Shown: positions 1 to 9,236 of the stretch, in pieces
Layout of the letters: each line of letters starts with the position of its first letter
How positions within the stretch are numbered: the first letter of the stretch is position 1
Assembly: GCA_965220505.1 (NCBI GenBank)
Contig: CBDCQE010000001.1
Location: forward strand, 1,674,001-1,738,000
DNA length: 64,000 nucleotides
DNA from: Bin87 sp965220505
GTDB taxonomy: Bacteria; Chloroflexota; Dehalococcoidia; Lucifugimonadales; UBA3495
Direction of reading: 5' to 3'
Program-made: the position numbers and the translations under genes
The notes under the pieces: model-generated
The model's input: only the letters and a program-made list of their open reading frames with translations
Told to the model about the DNA's origin: nothing
Databases searched by the model: none

Positions 1-599
1 GTGGCCGAGTCGATGGTGATCTTGTCGCCCATCCGCCAGGTCGGGTGCCGGAGCGCTTGTTCCGGGGTGACGGTGTCCAGTTCCTCCAGCGGCGTACGGC
101 GGAACGGGCCGCCGCTGGCCGTGATCATCAGGCGCCGGATGTGGTTGTCTTCCCCCTGCAGGCACTGCCAGATGGCGCTGGGCTCGCTGTCCACGGGGAG
201 GATCACGCCATCGTAGGCGGCTTCCGTCTCCTTCAGAACCTGGCCCGCCATGACGATGGGTTCCTTGTTCGACAGCGCGACCTGCTTACCCGCGCGCAGA
301 GCGCTCATCGTGGGTTCCAGACCCACGGCGCCCATCAACGCGACCATCACCTGGTCCACGTCGGCGAGCGACGCCATCTCCGCCATGGGCAGCATCTTCG
401 TACCGCCGGGCAATTCGTCGGGCGGGTTGGAACACCAAATATATTGGGGATCGAACTCGGCTACCTGTTCCAGCAGCAGGGCCGTGTTGTTCCCGGCGGC
501 CAATCCCACCACCTGAAACTCGTCGGGGAATGCCCGCACGATATCCAGCGTTTGACGCCCGATTGAGCCGGTGGAGCCGAGTATAATTATGCGCCGCAT
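1..599 (-). CDS. dxr: 1-deoxy-D-xylulose 5-phosphate reductoisomerase, N-terminal part (runs off the window)
   Basis: Catalyses the second step of the MEP isoprenoid pathway, the NADPH-dependent conversion of DXP to MEP in the cytoplasm. The first 199 codons are present from an ATG at 599; the C-terminus lies outside the window. Seen in the translation: the NADPH-binding GSTGSIG near residue 8, SNKEP, the metal-binding stretch VDSEPSAIWQ, ASGGPFR, and HPTWRMGDKITIDSA. The position that is usually His in the DSEH motif is Pro here; I believe this variant occurs in other Chloroflexota but cannot check it. It starts 21 bases after the cdsA stop and is the last visible gene of the rpsB operon. 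Identification is firm. Confidence 0.95.
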   Translation of the reverse strand, partial: MRRIIILGSTGSIGRQTLDIVRAFPDEFQVVGLAAGNNTALLLEQVAEFDPQYIWCSNPPDELPGGTKMLPMAEMASLADVDQVMVALMGAVGLEPTMSALRAGKQVALSNKEPIVMAGQVLKETEAAYDGVILPVDSEPSAIWQCLQGEDNHIRRLMITASGGPFRRTPLEELDTVTPEQALRHPTWRMGDKITIDSA

Positions 600-620
600 G
601 TATTTGCGTCCCGGTCGGTT

Positions 621-1655
621 TTAGGGGGTACTCACGGCCGTCAGGATGTACACCACGATCAGGGAGGGCAGCAAGCTGTCCAACCGATCCAACATCCCGC
701 CGTGGCCGGGAAACAGGCTGCCTGAGTCCTTTGCGCCAGCCAGCCTTTTGATTTTGGATTCGACCAGATCGCCGATGGGCGATACGGCGCCTAAAATAAC
801 ACCGATCATCGCCAGGTGCCAAATCTCCAATCGCAGCGGAAACAGCATTCCGAGAACAACCGCGGCTATCACTGCGAACAGCATTCCGCCGGCCGTTCCT
901 TCCCAGGTCTTCCCCGGGCTGATACTGGGCGCCATACGGTGCCGGCCCAACAGACGCCCCACCGCGTACGCCCCGGTGTCGGCCGCGTACACGGTGAGGA
1001 TCGCCAGCAAGAGCCACCAGCAGCCGGTTTCCGTCAGGGCAGTCAATTCCCATGCGAAATCGGACCCGGCGATATCAGGTAGCAGCCAGACGCCAATCTC
1101 ATCGGCCGGGACTTCGTAGACCGACTCGAACGCTTCACCAAGTCCGTCATCTTCGATGTGCGGGGGAACTGACAAAGGAGGCGCCGGTTCTTCAACCTTC
1201 CTGTGCCACAGGCTGGGTACCCCGTCTATCCCGCGGAGGGCTGTTGCCGACGCCAGCGCTCCTCCCACGTAAACCGGCGACATCACCAGATAACTGGCCG
1301 CCGCAATAGGTCGCCGTCCGTGCCACGCGGCAATCATCCACAAACCGCCCAGAACAACCCCGGAGATGCATATGCCCAGAACCGCCCACCCGAAATCCTC
1401 CGGGCGAACCGCCAGTTCACCGGCCAATACCAGCGCCACGGCCCAGGTCCCGCCCAGCAGCAACGGCAGTGGCGTGTCGCCGGCGTCATCGTCCTCGGAT
1501 ATCCTCTCGCGGCCGGGATACAGTCGGTACGCTTCTCTAACGCCGATAACCGCCGCGACCGCCGCGAGGAGCGTGATCCAGGGCGGGCCGAACCAGATAC
1601 ATGCCAACACCACCGGCACGCCCACCAGGGCAGTTAGAACCCGGTGGAGCAGCAC
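621..1655 (-). CDS. cdsA: phosphatidate cytidylyltransferase (CDP-diglyceride synthase)
   Basis: Membrane enzyme that makes CDP-diacylglycerol from phosphatidate and CTP for phospholipid synthesis. The protein is about 344 aa with several hydrophobic segments. The C-terminal half carries SPGKTWEGTAGG and the family signature with PIGDLVESKIKR, AKDSG and GHGGMLDRLDS. A hydrophilic, acidic and Pro-rich stretch of roughly 60 residues in the middle is longer than I expect for the family and may be a loop insertion. The start is uncertain: a GTG at 1655 lies just after the uppS stop and directly before the first hydrophobic segment, while the open frame continues upstream inside uppS to 1769. Same strand and operon as uppS and dxr. 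Confidence 0.9.
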   Translation of the reverse strand: MLLHRVLTALVGVPVVLACIWFGPPWITLLAAVAAVIGVREAYRLYPGRERISEDDDAGDTPLPLLLGGTWAVALVLAGELAVRPEDFGWAVLGICISGVVLGGLWMIAAWHGRRPIAAASYLVMSPVYVGGALASATALRGIDGVPSLWHRKVEEPAPPLSVPPHIEDDGLGEAFESVYEVPADEIGVWLLPDIAGSDFAWELTALTETGCWWLLLAILTVYAADTGAYAVGRLLGRHRMAPSISPGKTWEGTAGGMLFAVIAAVVLGMLFPLRLEIWHLAMIGVILGAVSPIGDLVESKIKRLAGAKDSGSLFPGHGGMLDRLDSLLPSLIVVYILTAVSTP

Positions 1656-1660
1656 CCGCT

Positions 1661-2443
1661 TTACGCTCCGGCGGTATGGTCCTGGATGTCCAGGGAGCCG
1701 AAACGCCTCTGCCTTTGACCGAAAGCGCTCAGCGCGCGATCCAATTCGTCCGCATCCAGGTCCGGCCAAAGCGCCGGCGTGTGGTAGTACTCGCTGTAGG
1801 CCGCCTGCCAGATAAGGAAATTGCTGAGCCGCTGCTCACCGCCGGTACGAATTATCAAGTCTGGATCCGGGCAGCCGTCGGTGTAGAGGTACCGGCTGAA
1901 CAACGTCTCGTCCACGTCCTCAGGAACCACACCGTCCGCCAGCATCCGCCGAACCGCCTGCAGGATTTCGTCCCGGCCGCCGTAGTTGAAAGCGATGTTG
2001 ACCGTGATGCCGTCATTGTGCTTGGTGATGGCCTGCGCCTGTCGTATCGATTCCTGGAGCGCGGGGTCCAACGGGCTAATGTCGCCGAGATGCACCAGCT
2101 TTACCCCCGCTTTGTGGAGCTCCCGGGTTTGGGGCTCGATCTGTTCCGCCAGGATCGACATCAGGCTGTCCACTTCATCGGTGGGTCGCCGCCAGTTCTC
2201 CGTCGAAAAGGCGTAGAGCGTAACCACGCGGACACCGCGTTGCGCCAGCAACTCGACGATCCGCCGGATATTGCTCACCCCGCGCTGGTGACCCGCATTT
2301 CGCGGGAGACCCTGGCGCTCCGCCCAGCGTCCGTTGCCGTCCATGATGATTGCCACATGGCCGGGCACCGGATCGGTCCCGGCATCCGCGCCCGTGGCCT
2401 GCAAAAGTCGGTCTATGTTGGAATGGTCTGGGCTAATCGACAT
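1661..2443 (-). CDS. uppS: isoprenyl transferase (undecaprenyl diphosphate synthase)
   Basis: Cis-prenyltransferase that condenses isopentenyl diphosphate units to the C55 lipid carrier for cell-wall synthesis. About 260 aa from the ATG at 2443. It has the catalytic HVAIIMDGNGRWA motif (Asp35), TLYAFSTENW, NIAFNYGGRDEI and the C-terminal PDLIIRTGGEQRLSNFL substrate site, all in family order. An alternative upstream ATG at 2509 would add 22 residues (MRNMAAG...); neither start has a good Shine-Dalgarno, so the start is the uncertain part. Its stop lies 6 bases before the proposed cdsA start, which suggests translational coupling. Confidence 0.93.
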   Translation of the reverse strand: MSISPDHSNIDRLLQATGADAGTDPVPGHVAIIMDGNGRWAERQGLPRNAGHQRGVSNIRRIVELLAQRGVRVVTLYAFSTENWRRPTDEVDSLMSILAEQIEPQTRELHKAGVKLVHLGDISPLDPALQESIRQAQAITKHNDGITVNIAFNYGGRDEILQAVRRMLADGVVPEDVDETLFSRYLYTDGCPDPDLIIRTGGEQRLSNFLIWQAAYSEYYHTPALWPDLDADELDRALSAFGQRQRRFGSLDIQDHTAGA

Positions 2444-2688
2444 GAACAGAAACTTGGACAGTGGAGCGCCGGCACGTCTGGGCGACGTACCGGCGGCCAT
2501 ATTTCGCAACGCGGGACACGGCGGGGTCAGTCGTGTCCGGGGATGAATTCGTGGGGTCGGTTTCTTGCTGGATGGGCAAACGTTCGCCCGCCTATCGGTT
2601 CTCTCCAGGATGAGGCCCCGGGTACGGCGGGCGTCCAGCGGTGTTGCAGTAACGCGCTAACGCGTGCGCCAGGAAATTGGAGCTAGGA

Positions 2689-3294
2689 CTACACCTCCAT
2701 GATTTCCGCTTCCTTCGTCGCCGAGACCTCGTCGATTGCCTTGATGTGAGCGTCGGTGGTCTTCTGCAGTGAGTCCTGGCTGCGCCGGTTCTCATCCTGG
2801 GAAATCGACTTGTCCCGCTCCATTTTGCGCAGGGAGTCCACCCCTTCACGCCGCACGTTGCGCACTGCCACCTTGCTGTCCTCCGCCTTGCGCTTCAGCA
2901 GGCGCACCATCTCCTGGCGCCGTTCCTGGGTCAGCGGCGGGATGGGCACGGTGATCACATTGCCATCGTTCGACGGATTGAACCCCATTTCGGACTGGGT
3001 CAGGCTGCGCTCGATGTCGCGCAGGGCCTGACGATCCCAGGGCTGCACCATGATGGCGCGGGCGTCGGGAGCCGAAATGGAAGCAATCTGTTTCAGAGGG
3101 GTGGGCGAGCCATAGTAATCGACCGACAGGTCTTCGATGAGTGCCGGCGTTGCCCGGCCCGTGCGGAGCGTGCTGATGTCGCGGCGCATCGCTTCAATCG
3201 ATTGCCCCATTTTGCGCTCCGCTTCGGCCAGCACGGCCTCGATGGTCGGCCCATCCTGATCGCTGTTGTTGCCCCTGTTGTTGCGATCCGGCAT
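2689..3294 (-). CDS. frr: ribosome recycling factor
   Basis: Works with EF-G to split post-termination ribosomes. 201 aa, slightly longer than the usual 185 because of an Asn/Asp-rich N-terminal extension of about 15 residues. Family motifs are clear: RTGRATPALIEDLSVDYYG in the first helix/hinge, PWDRQALRDIERS, the PIPPLTQERRQEMV core and the long C-terminal helix with VRNVRREG. ATG at 3294 is preceded by AAGGAGG at good spacing. Sits between pyrH and uppS as in many bacteria. A 245-base spacer without a gene separates it from uppS. Confidence 0.97.
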   Translation of the reverse strand: MPDRNNRGNNSDQDGPTIEAVLAEAERKMGQSIEAMRRDISTLRTGRATPALIEDLSVDYYGSPTPLKQIASISAPDARAIMVQPWDRQALRDIERSLTQSEMGFNPSNDGNVITVPIPPLTQERRQEMVRLLKRKAEDSKVAVRNVRREGVDSLRKMERDKSISQDENRRSQDSLQKTTDAHIKAIDEVSATKEAEIMEV

Positions 3295-3342
3295 TTGGTC
3301 CCTCCTTTTCGGCTGAGCGTGATTAGCTGGCAGTTTCCGGAT

Positions 3343-4101
3343 TCACGACCCGTTGCGTCGCGAGCCGTCGTCGATGGTCGTTCCCACCACATCTCCGCGC
3401 AGGATGCGGCCCATGGCGCCCCGCTCAAATATATCAAAGACGATGATGGGCATTTCGTTGTCCATGCACAGGGTCATCGCCGTGGAGTCCATCACCTCCA
3501 ATCGGCGATTTACCGCGTCCAGGTATTCCAGGTTCCCGAACCTCACGGCGGCGGGATTGGTCTTGGGATCGGAGTCGTAAACCCCATCCACGCCATTCTT
3601 GGCCATCAACAACACGTCCGCGCCCACTTCAAGGGCCCGAAGCGCCGAGGCCGTGTCGGTGGACATGTAAGGATTCCCCGCTCCGGCGCAGAACAGCACG
3701 ACCCTGCCCTTTTCCAAGTGACGAATGGCCCGACGCCGGATGTAGGGCTCGGCCACAGCCTGTATCGGCAGCGCCGACTGTGTCCTGGTGATGATCCCCC
3801 TTCGCTCCAACGCGTCCTGCAAGGCTAGCCCGTTGATGATGGTCGCCACCATGCCGGCGTAGTCTGCGGTGGACCGCTCCATGCCTCTCCGCTCAGCAGC
3901 CGAGCCGCGCCAAATGTTGCCGCCTCCGACCACGACCGCCATCTCCACCCCGCGGGAGTGAGCATCGATAATCTGATCCGCGATATAGGCGACCGCTTCC
4001 GGATCGATCGTATCCGGCCCCGACCCCTGTAAAGATTCGCCGCTGACCTTCAAAAGGACGCGGCGATAGACCGTTTCACCCGTGACGCTGGCGGAAACCA
4101 T
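3343..4101 (-). CDS. pyrH: UMP kinase
   Basis: Phosphorylates UMP to UDP using ATP in pyrimidine synthesis; the bacterial enzyme is a cytoplasmic hexamer of the amino-acid kinase fold. 252 aa, normal length. Visible motifs: LKVSGESLQG near residue 17, VVGGGNIWRG, the nucleotide-binding LFCAGAGNPYMSTDTA, VDGVYDSDPK, and MDSTAMTLCMDN near the C-terminus. ATG at 4101 gives the usual short leader before the kinase core. 48 bases separate its stop from frr. Part of the rpsB-tsf-pyrH-frr operon. Confidence 0.97.
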   Translation of the reverse strand: MVSASVTGETVYRRVLLKVSGESLQGSGPDTIDPEAVAYIADQIIDAHSRGVEMAVVVGGGNIWRGSAAERRGMERSTADYAGMVATIINGLALQDALERRGIITRTQSALPIQAVAEPYIRRRAIRHLEKGRVVLFCAGAGNPYMSTDTASALRALEVGADVLLMAKNGVDGVYDSDPKTNPAAVRFGNLEYLDAVNRRLEVMDSTAMTLCMDNEMPIIVFDIFERGAMGRILRGDVVGTTIDDGSRRNGS

Positions 4102-4155
4102 TTTTCAATACCGGCGCAGCATCAACCTGGGGGGATGCCGTTTTCGTTTGTATCG

Positions 4156-4662
4156 TTATTCTCCCAGCGCCAGCCTGCGGAAGCTGACCACCCGGACATT
4201 TTCGCCGGTTTGCGCTGCCGTTTCACGCACCAGGTCGGCGAGAGTCCGGGACCCGTCCTTGATGAACGGCTGTTGCATCAGGCAAACCTGGGCGGCGGGA
4301 CGGTCATCCCCTTCGTCCATGTCCTCTTCGTTCAGGTACACCGGAGACATGGCGGCCACCTGCATGGCGATATCGTGCGCCAGCGTGCGGAAGCCCTCGG
4401 TGCGCGCCACGAAGTCGGTCTCGCACCCCAACTGCACCATCGCGCCGACCCGACCCCCGGTGTGGATGTAGGCCTCAACCAACCCCTGCGAAGTTTCTCG
4501 GTCGGCCCGTTTGGCGGCCTGCTCAAAACCCTTCTGGCGGAGAGCCGCCATCGCTTGTTCGAGGTTTCCGCCGTTGTCCTCCAGAGCTTGCTTGCAATCA
4601 CTGATGCCGGCGCCGGTCTGTTCGCGCAGGCTTTTAATCAGTTCAACGGTTACTGCAGGCAA
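4156..4662 (-). CDS. tsf: elongation factor Ts, short form
   Basis: Guanine nucleotide exchange factor for EF-Tu. Only 168 aa against about 280 in E. coli; this short form, lacking one subdomain, is known from Thermus and Chloroflexi and supports the taxonomic guess. Seen: the N-terminal UBA-like domain, the TGAGISDCKQAL motif, GRVGAMVQLGCETDFVAR in the core, and LMQQPFIKD near the C-terminus. The start is a TTG at 4662 with GGAGG eight bases upstream. It lies 53 bases downstream of rpsB and upstream of pyrH. Confidence 0.96.
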   Translation of the reverse strand: MPAVTVELIKSLREQTGAGISDCKQALEDNGGNLEQAMAALRQKGFEQAAKRADRETSQGLVEAYIHTGGRVGAMVQLGCETDFVARTEGFRTLAHDIAMQVAAMSPVYLNEEDMDEGDDRPAAQVCLMQQPFIKDGSRTLADLVRETAAQTGENVRVVSFRRLALGE

Positions 4663-4715
4663 CTTTTGAGCCTCCCTGTGGTAGATGCGATCCGGTGATT
4701 GGTCATGCCTGGTGG

Positions 4716-5591
4716 CTACGTCTCGAGCGGGCGGGCGGACATCATCTGCCCAAGCTCTTCCAGCGTCACGGTGTTGCTGAAGGGCCGGACATCCTCGTCG
4801 CCGTCTTCACCATCGGTTTCCGCGTCCTCAGTCTGCGCCATCTGCAATGCTTCCCGCTGAGCCTGGCCTTCTTCGATGGCCGCAGCCATTCGTCCCGTGA
4901 TCAGTCGGATGGAACGCACGGCATCGTCGTTGCCGGGCACCGCGTGGGTTACCTGGCCCGGGTCGCAGTCAGTGTCCACGATCGCGAAGATCGGGATGTT
5001 GAGCCGGCGCGCCTCGGCGATGCAGATATCCTCCTTGCCGATGTCGATGACGAAGAGAGCGGAGGGCAGCCGGTCCATGTTGCGCAGGCCGGTGAAGTAC
5101 TTCTCCAGCTTGTCCAGGGTGTGCGTCAGCCGCACCGTTTCCTTTTTCGGCAGCCGCGCCAGATAACCCGTATCGCGCTGCTCTTGCAGACGCTTCATGT
5201 GGTCGATGCGACCCTTGATGGTCTGGAAGTTGGTTAGCGTGCCGCCCAGCCAGCGCTGGTTGACGTACCACTGGCCGGTGCGCTCGGCTTCTGACGCGAT
5301 GACATCCTGGGCCTGCTTCTTGGTGCCGACGAACAGCACCTTGCCGCCGCTGGCGGACAGTTCCACCATGGCCCGGTACGCGTCGTTGATCAGCCCCATC
5401 GTCTGCTGCAGATCGATGATGTGGATCCCGTTGCGCTGCGTGAAGATGTAGCGGCGCATACGCGGATTCCACCGCCTGGTCTGGTGGCCGAAGTGGACGC
5501 CGGCCTCCAGCAGGGACTTCATCGTGATCGGTTCCAGGGCGGGAGCCGCGTTCATCGCACTCTCCGCCGGGCGTTCCGGGGCTTGTACCAT
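4716..5591 (-). CDS. rpsB: 30S ribosomal protein S2
   Basis: Structural protein of the small ribosomal subunit. 291 aa from the ATG at 5591, which has GGGAGG eight to ten bases upstream; an upstream in-frame ATG at 5645 lies on top of the promoter and is unlikely. Seen: the start of the core, SLLEAGVHFGHQTRRWNPRM, then YIFTQRNGIHIIDLQQT, FVGTKKQAQD, the LGGTLTNFQTI motif and DPGQVTHAVPGNDDA. The C-terminus has an acidic extension (EDAETDGEDGDED) beyond the conserved core. First gene of the operon that runs to dxr. Confidence 0.97.
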   Translation of the reverse strand: MVQAPERPAESAMNAAPALEPITMKSLLEAGVHFGHQTRRWNPRMRRYIFTQRNGIHIIDLQQTMGLINDAYRAMVELSASGGKVLFVGTKKQAQDVIASEAERTGQWYVNQRWLGGTLTNFQTIKGRIDHMKRLQEQRDTGYLARLPKKETVRLTHTLDKLEKYFTGLRNMDRLPSALFVIDIGKEDICIAEARRLNIPIFAIVDTDCDPGQVTHAVPGNDDAVRSIRLITGRMAAAIEEGQAQREALQMAQTEDAETDGEDGDEDVRPFSNTVTLEELGQMMSARPLET

Positions 5592-5635
5592 AAGCTTTGT
5601 GCCTCCCTCCTGGGTCTGGCGCGGGATCGAGCGTG

Positions 5636-5665
5636 AGTATAGCACAGGCCAATTCCGAGCGGCAA
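5636..5665 (-). promoter_or_regulatory. sigma70-type promoter of the rpsB operon
   Basis: On the minus strand there is a TTGCCG -35 box (5665-5660), an 18-base spacer and an extended -10, TGC followed by TATACT (5641-5636). Transcription would begin near 5629, about 38 bases before the rpsB ATG. The fit of box, extended -10 and distance makes this one of the clearest promoters in the window. Confidence 0.7.
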
Positions 5666-5762
5666 TCTGAACGCAGTCGCGCGTCGGGCTATCGCATACG
5701 CCAATGGAAACGCGGACTGTGACGTCCGCGCTTCCGTGGTTGGCCCTGTGGCTGTGCCATGC

Positions 5763-8700
5763 CTATGGCGAGGCGCAGTCCGCCAGCCCGTCGATCCCCG
5801 ACTTGTCGGGCACGCCGGCCAGCCAGTCGTCGAACGCCTGGGTGTCCGGGAGACACAACCCGGTGTTGGCGATGGCCAGCCGTTGCAGGTTGGTCAGGCC
5901 AGTGAAACCGGACGGCAACGCGCCGCTCAACGCGGTGTTGTCGTGCAACGACACCTTGGTCAGCCCGCTCAGGTTGCCCAGGCTGTTGGGCAGCGACCCG
6001 CTCAGGCTGTTCCGCGCCAACCCGATGATGCTCAGGTTGGACAGATTGCCTAACTGCGACGGGATGGCACCGCTGATGCTGTTGCGGTTCATCGCCAGCC
6101 GGGTCAGGTTGGACAGGTTGCCCAACTCGGACGGCAGCGACCCACTGATGCTGTTGCGGTCCAGGGACAGGACTTGCAGACCGTCCAGCTTGCCCAAGGC
6201 GGCGGGCAGCGAACCGCTCAGTCCGTTGTTGCGCAGCGACAGTTGCGTCACCTGCCCCGACCCGTTGGTGCTCACGCCGTGCCACTGGTTCAGCGGCTTA
6301 TTGCTCAGCCAGTTGCCGATGTTGGTCCAGCTATGGCCGCCCGTGGCCTGGTAGAACGCCTCCAGCACCGCCCGGTCGCTGTCGTCGTCGGTCACACTGA
6401 CGGTTACGGACGCGACCGTAACACCGTCGTAGTTGCCGCCGCTGGCGCTGTGGCTGAGGGTGGCGCTGTCGTCCGACTCGTCGCTGTCCTGTCCGGCGCT
6501 GACGCTTACCGTCTGCGCGGTCTGCCAGTTGCCGGTGGTGAAGGTGAGGCTGGCCGGCTGCGTGGTCACGTCGCCGTTGTCGCTGCTCACCGTGATGGTC
6601 ACGTTCTCCGTCGGTTCGACGTCCAGCGATACCGTGTAGGTAGCGGCGGCGGCGCCTTCCCGGATGGGCAGGTTGGCCGCGCTCACCGTGACGCTGCCGG
6701 GTTCCGGCTCCTGCTGGGCCGGTTGGGCCTGCGGCTCGTCGTCATCGGCGATGGACACCGTCAACACGCCCGGCAACGGCGCGTTCTCGTACCCCGAGCC
6801 CGCAGACGCCTGCAGGCTGTGCGTGATCCAGGCCGTGTCGTCCGACGTATCGTTGTCGTGGGCCGCGCTGACCGTCACCGTCCGCGCTGTCCGCCAGTTG
6901 CTCGACGTGAACATCAGCTCGGCCGGCTGCACGGATATGCCGTTGGTGGCGAACACGTGGACCTGCACCTCGGCCAAGGGCTGCGCCGACAACGACACCG
7001 TGTACGTCGCCGATCCGCCCTCGTTCACGCTCAGGCTGCTCTCGCTTACCGTAATCCCGGCCGTGTCGTCGTCGGTTACGCTGACGGACACGGAGGCAAC
7101 GGCGATGCCGGCATACCCGTCGGCCCCGCTCACCGCGTGGCTGATGGTGGCGCTGTCGTCCACCGCGTCGTCGTCATCGCCGGCGTGGACGGTTACCGTT
7201 TGCGCCGTATCCCAGTTGCCGGTGGTGAAGGTCAGGCTGGCCGGCTGTGTCGTAACGTCGCCGTTGTCGCTGCTCGTCGCGATGGTCACGTTGCCGATGG
7301 GCTGGCCGTCCAAGACCACCGTGTAGCTCGCCCCGGAGCCGCCCTCCGTAACGTCCACCGGGTCGGCGGCGGTTACCGTGACGCTGGCCCTCTGGTTGAG
7401 GGCGGTACTGCCACCCGGCTGCGTCCCGGAAGGGTCGGTATAGCTTTCCCCGGTGACGGGCGTCAACGGAGCTGCTATTCGGCAGTCGTGGACCCGGTTG
7501 CTCTCCCCGGTGTTGATCCAGGGACCCGCGCCGTGGTCGTTCACGGCGCGCACCCGCATGTGGAACGGGCCTTTCGACCGTTCAACGTTGATGGTCGTCC
7601 CACCGAACTGTTTTTGTACGGTCTCCCGGGCCGCCGGAACCCCCACCCACCCCGACGTGTTACGGAACTTGGGGTTGCTGCCGGACCTGAGATTGCTCCA
7701 CGCGGTTTCGTCATCGCTAGCGCTGTCCAGCCGCCACTGGAACTCGTAGTGTACGGCCTTCCCTGCGGTCTCGGTTATCTCCGGCGGAGTAATCCTCCAT
7801 CTGAAATCGGTGCGGCAGGAGTTCACGCCCATGCTCAGGTTGGTCAGCGGGCCGGGCGGCAGTGCGGGTGGGCTGATGGTCGCGTAGGCTCGCACCGCGT
7901 AGGTGCAGGTGCCGTCGGACTTGCAGGCCCGCACCCGCATGATGTAGGTCTTATCGAGCTTCAGATTGGTAAATTCGTATCTGGTGGCGCTGGCGCCGAC
8001 GTCCGTCCACGTCTTGCGGTAGTCCGTGCCGGGGTTGTCCCGGTTGACCGCGTACTCTTCGATGTGGACCTGGTACTTGTCGATTTCGCCGCTCCCGGCA
8101 GTCGTGCTACTCCAGTTCAGCGTAGCGCTGTTCTGGCCGGCGCTCCCCGACACCCAGTTGATATACGGAGTGAAGCTCACCTCGACGGCGTCACTCCAGG
8201 GGCCGACGCCGGCCGCGTTAGCGGCGCGCACCCGTACATGGACAGACTGCAAGCGCGAGGGCAGCGGAGCGTTGACGGAATCGGAGAGGCCGCCGGCACT
8301 GACGAGGCCGCGCCAGTTGAAAAGGCCGTTTGGGCTCCATTCGACCTCTAACCACTGGGGGTATCCGAAGATGGGGTGGTTGGACTGCACGCCGCCCACG
8401 GAGTAATCGAAATAGTGGACTACTGCATCCGGGGAGCGCAGGTTGCGGTTGAGTCGCCGCTCTCCGGTGACCACGATCGGCCCAACCACCTCGTGCGGAG
8501 GCCCGAAAGCGGGCGTCTCGGCGCCGACGGCCAGGGGCCTGCCGCAAGTGTCCGGGTCATTGGCGGTCTCGCAGGCATAGACGTAGAAGCCATAACCGGT
8601 ATTCAGCGTCAGCCCGCCAAAGGTGTGCCTTCTCCCGAGACCCTTCTGTACCGCCGGATACGGCACGTCAAATCCGGGATTGGCTACGTGGGCCACGTAG

Positions 8701-9236
8701 TACCCACCCACGGCCGGTACGGCGGGGTTTGGGGGATTATCCGGATTGGTCCGACTGGCCGGTGCGTCCCAGACCAGCGTCATATTATAGGTCGGCGCCG
8801 TATTGGGAAATGCGCCCGGATCGGCCACTTCTATCCAGACCCGGGCGTTGGTGGCCTGGTAGGGGCCGTACTTCGTCTGCTGGACTAAGGCCGGGGTCCA
8901 GAAGCTCTGTACCGGCTGAAAACTGGAAAGATCTAAAGCAACAGTCCTGACTCTGAAATCGTACTTCGTTCCTGGCTGCAACCCCGTTACCGTAAGGGAT
9001 ACTGCGGTTTGCGATCCAGTCCCCAGGGTGACCCAGTTGTCGCCGGCGCCCTGATCGGGATTAAACCGTCGCCACTGGACTTCATACTGCGAAATGCCGT
9101 AATCATTCGCGTTAAAGGTCGGCTCGTTCCAGGCAACGGTGACACTACGCTGGAGGGTGCTGGTGGCCCTCAGGTTTGAGGGATTGAGACCAGCTACTTG
9201 CGCTGCGGCGGGCGGGGGGTCGTAAGCCTGTCCCAC
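5763..9236 (-). CDS. large secreted protein with Fn3 domains, Calx-beta-like repeats and C-terminal leucine-rich repeats
   Basis: Open frame of 1157 aa from a GTG at 9236, but the true N-terminus lies further upstream: codons above 9236 encode NKRIRFILPLLALLAVIGLA followed by VGQA, a convincing signal peptide, and no ATG, GTG or TTG precedes it in this frame. The only good start (ATG 9369 with GAGGA eight bases upstream) lies beyond a run of 18 C and is one base out of frame. Residues about 10-600 hold several fibronectin type III domains, about 610-950 three Calx-beta-like repeats (TVSVTDDD ends), and about 955-1157 a leucine-rich region ending in LCLPDTQAFDDWL. No membrane anchor is seen. 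Probably an exported adhesin or binding protein; function unknown. Confidence 0.85.
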   Translation of the reverse strand: MGQAYDPPPAAAQVAGLNPSNLRATSTLQRSVTVAWNEPTFNANDYGISQYEVQWRRFNPDQGAGDNWVTLGTGSQTAVSLTVTGLQPGTKYDFRVRTVALDLSSFQPVQSFWTPALVQQTKYGPYQATNARVWIEVADPGAFPNTAPTYNMTLVWDAPASRTNPDNPPNPAVPAVGGYYVAHVANPGFDVPYPAVQKGLGRRHTFGGLTLNTGYGFYVYACETANDPDTCGRPLAVGAETPAFGPPHEVVGPIVVTGERRLNRNLRSPDAVVHYFDYSVGGVQSNHPIFGYPQWLEVEWSPNGLFNWRGLVSAGGLSDSVNAPLPSRLQSVHVRVRAANAAGVGPWSDAVEVSFTPYINWVSGSAGQNSATLNWSSTTAGSGEIDKYQVHIEEYAVNRDNPGTDYRKTWTDVGASATRYEFTNLKLDKTYIMRVRACKSDGTCTYAVRAYATISPPALPPGPLTNLSMGVNSCRTDFRWRITPPEITETAGKAVHYEFQWRLDSASDDETAWSNLRSGSNPKFRNTSGWVGVPAARETVQKQFGGTTINVERSKGPFHMRVRAVNDHGAGPWINTGESNRVHDCRIAAPLTPVTGESYTDPSGTQPGGSTALNQRASVTVTAADPVDVTEGGSGASYTVVLDGQPIGNVTIATSSDNGDVTTQPASLTFTTGNWDTAQTVTVHAGDDDDAVDDSATISHAVSGADGYAGIAVASVSVSVTDDDTAGITVSESSLSVNEGGSATYTVSLSAQPLAEVQVHVFATNGISVQPAELMFTSSNWRTARTVTVSAAHDNDTSDDTAWITHSLQASAGSGYENAPLPGVLTVSIADDDEPQAQPAQQEPEPGSVTVSAANLPIREGAAAATYTVSLDVEPTENVTITVSSDNGDVTTQPASLTFTTGNWQTAQTVSVSAGQDSDESDDSATLSHSASGGNYDGVTVASVTVSVTDDDSDRAVLEAFYQATGGHSWTNIGNWLSNKPLNQWHGVSTNGSGQVTQLSLRNNGLSGSLPAALGKLDGLQVLSLDRNSISGSLPSELGNLSNLTRLAMNRNSISGAIPSQLGNLSNLSIIGLARNSLSGSLPNSLGNLSGLTKVSLHDNTALSGALPSGFTGLTNLQRLAIANTGLCLPDTQAFDDWLAGVPDKSGIDGLADCASP
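6524..6605 (-). repeat. internal repeat copy A in the Calx-beta-like region
   Basis: A stretch of about 80 bases nearly identical to 7211-7292. Both encode the same block, SSDNGDVTTQPASLTFTTGN. The nucleotide match is much closer than in the rest of the domains, which points to a recent duplication or gene conversion within the gene. Confidence 0.7.
7211..7292 (-). repeat. internal repeat copy B in the Calx-beta-like region
   Basis: Partner of the block at 6524-6605, about 690 bases away. Differences are few and mostly synonymous. Such near-identical blocks could also cause domain gain or loss by recombination. Confidence 0.7.

Noticed and set aside
286..2686. Long open frames on the opposite strand or other frames of cdsA, uppS and dxr
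   Set aside because: High GC gives long antisense frames; residue composition is Arg/Pro/Gly-rich and no motifs occur, while the real genes have full family motifs.
6174..8351. A 725-residue plus-strand open frame over the Fn3 gene
   Set aside because: It is the antisense shadow of a repeat-rich gene; its sequence is Arg/Gly/Val-rich without domains and has no ribosome site.
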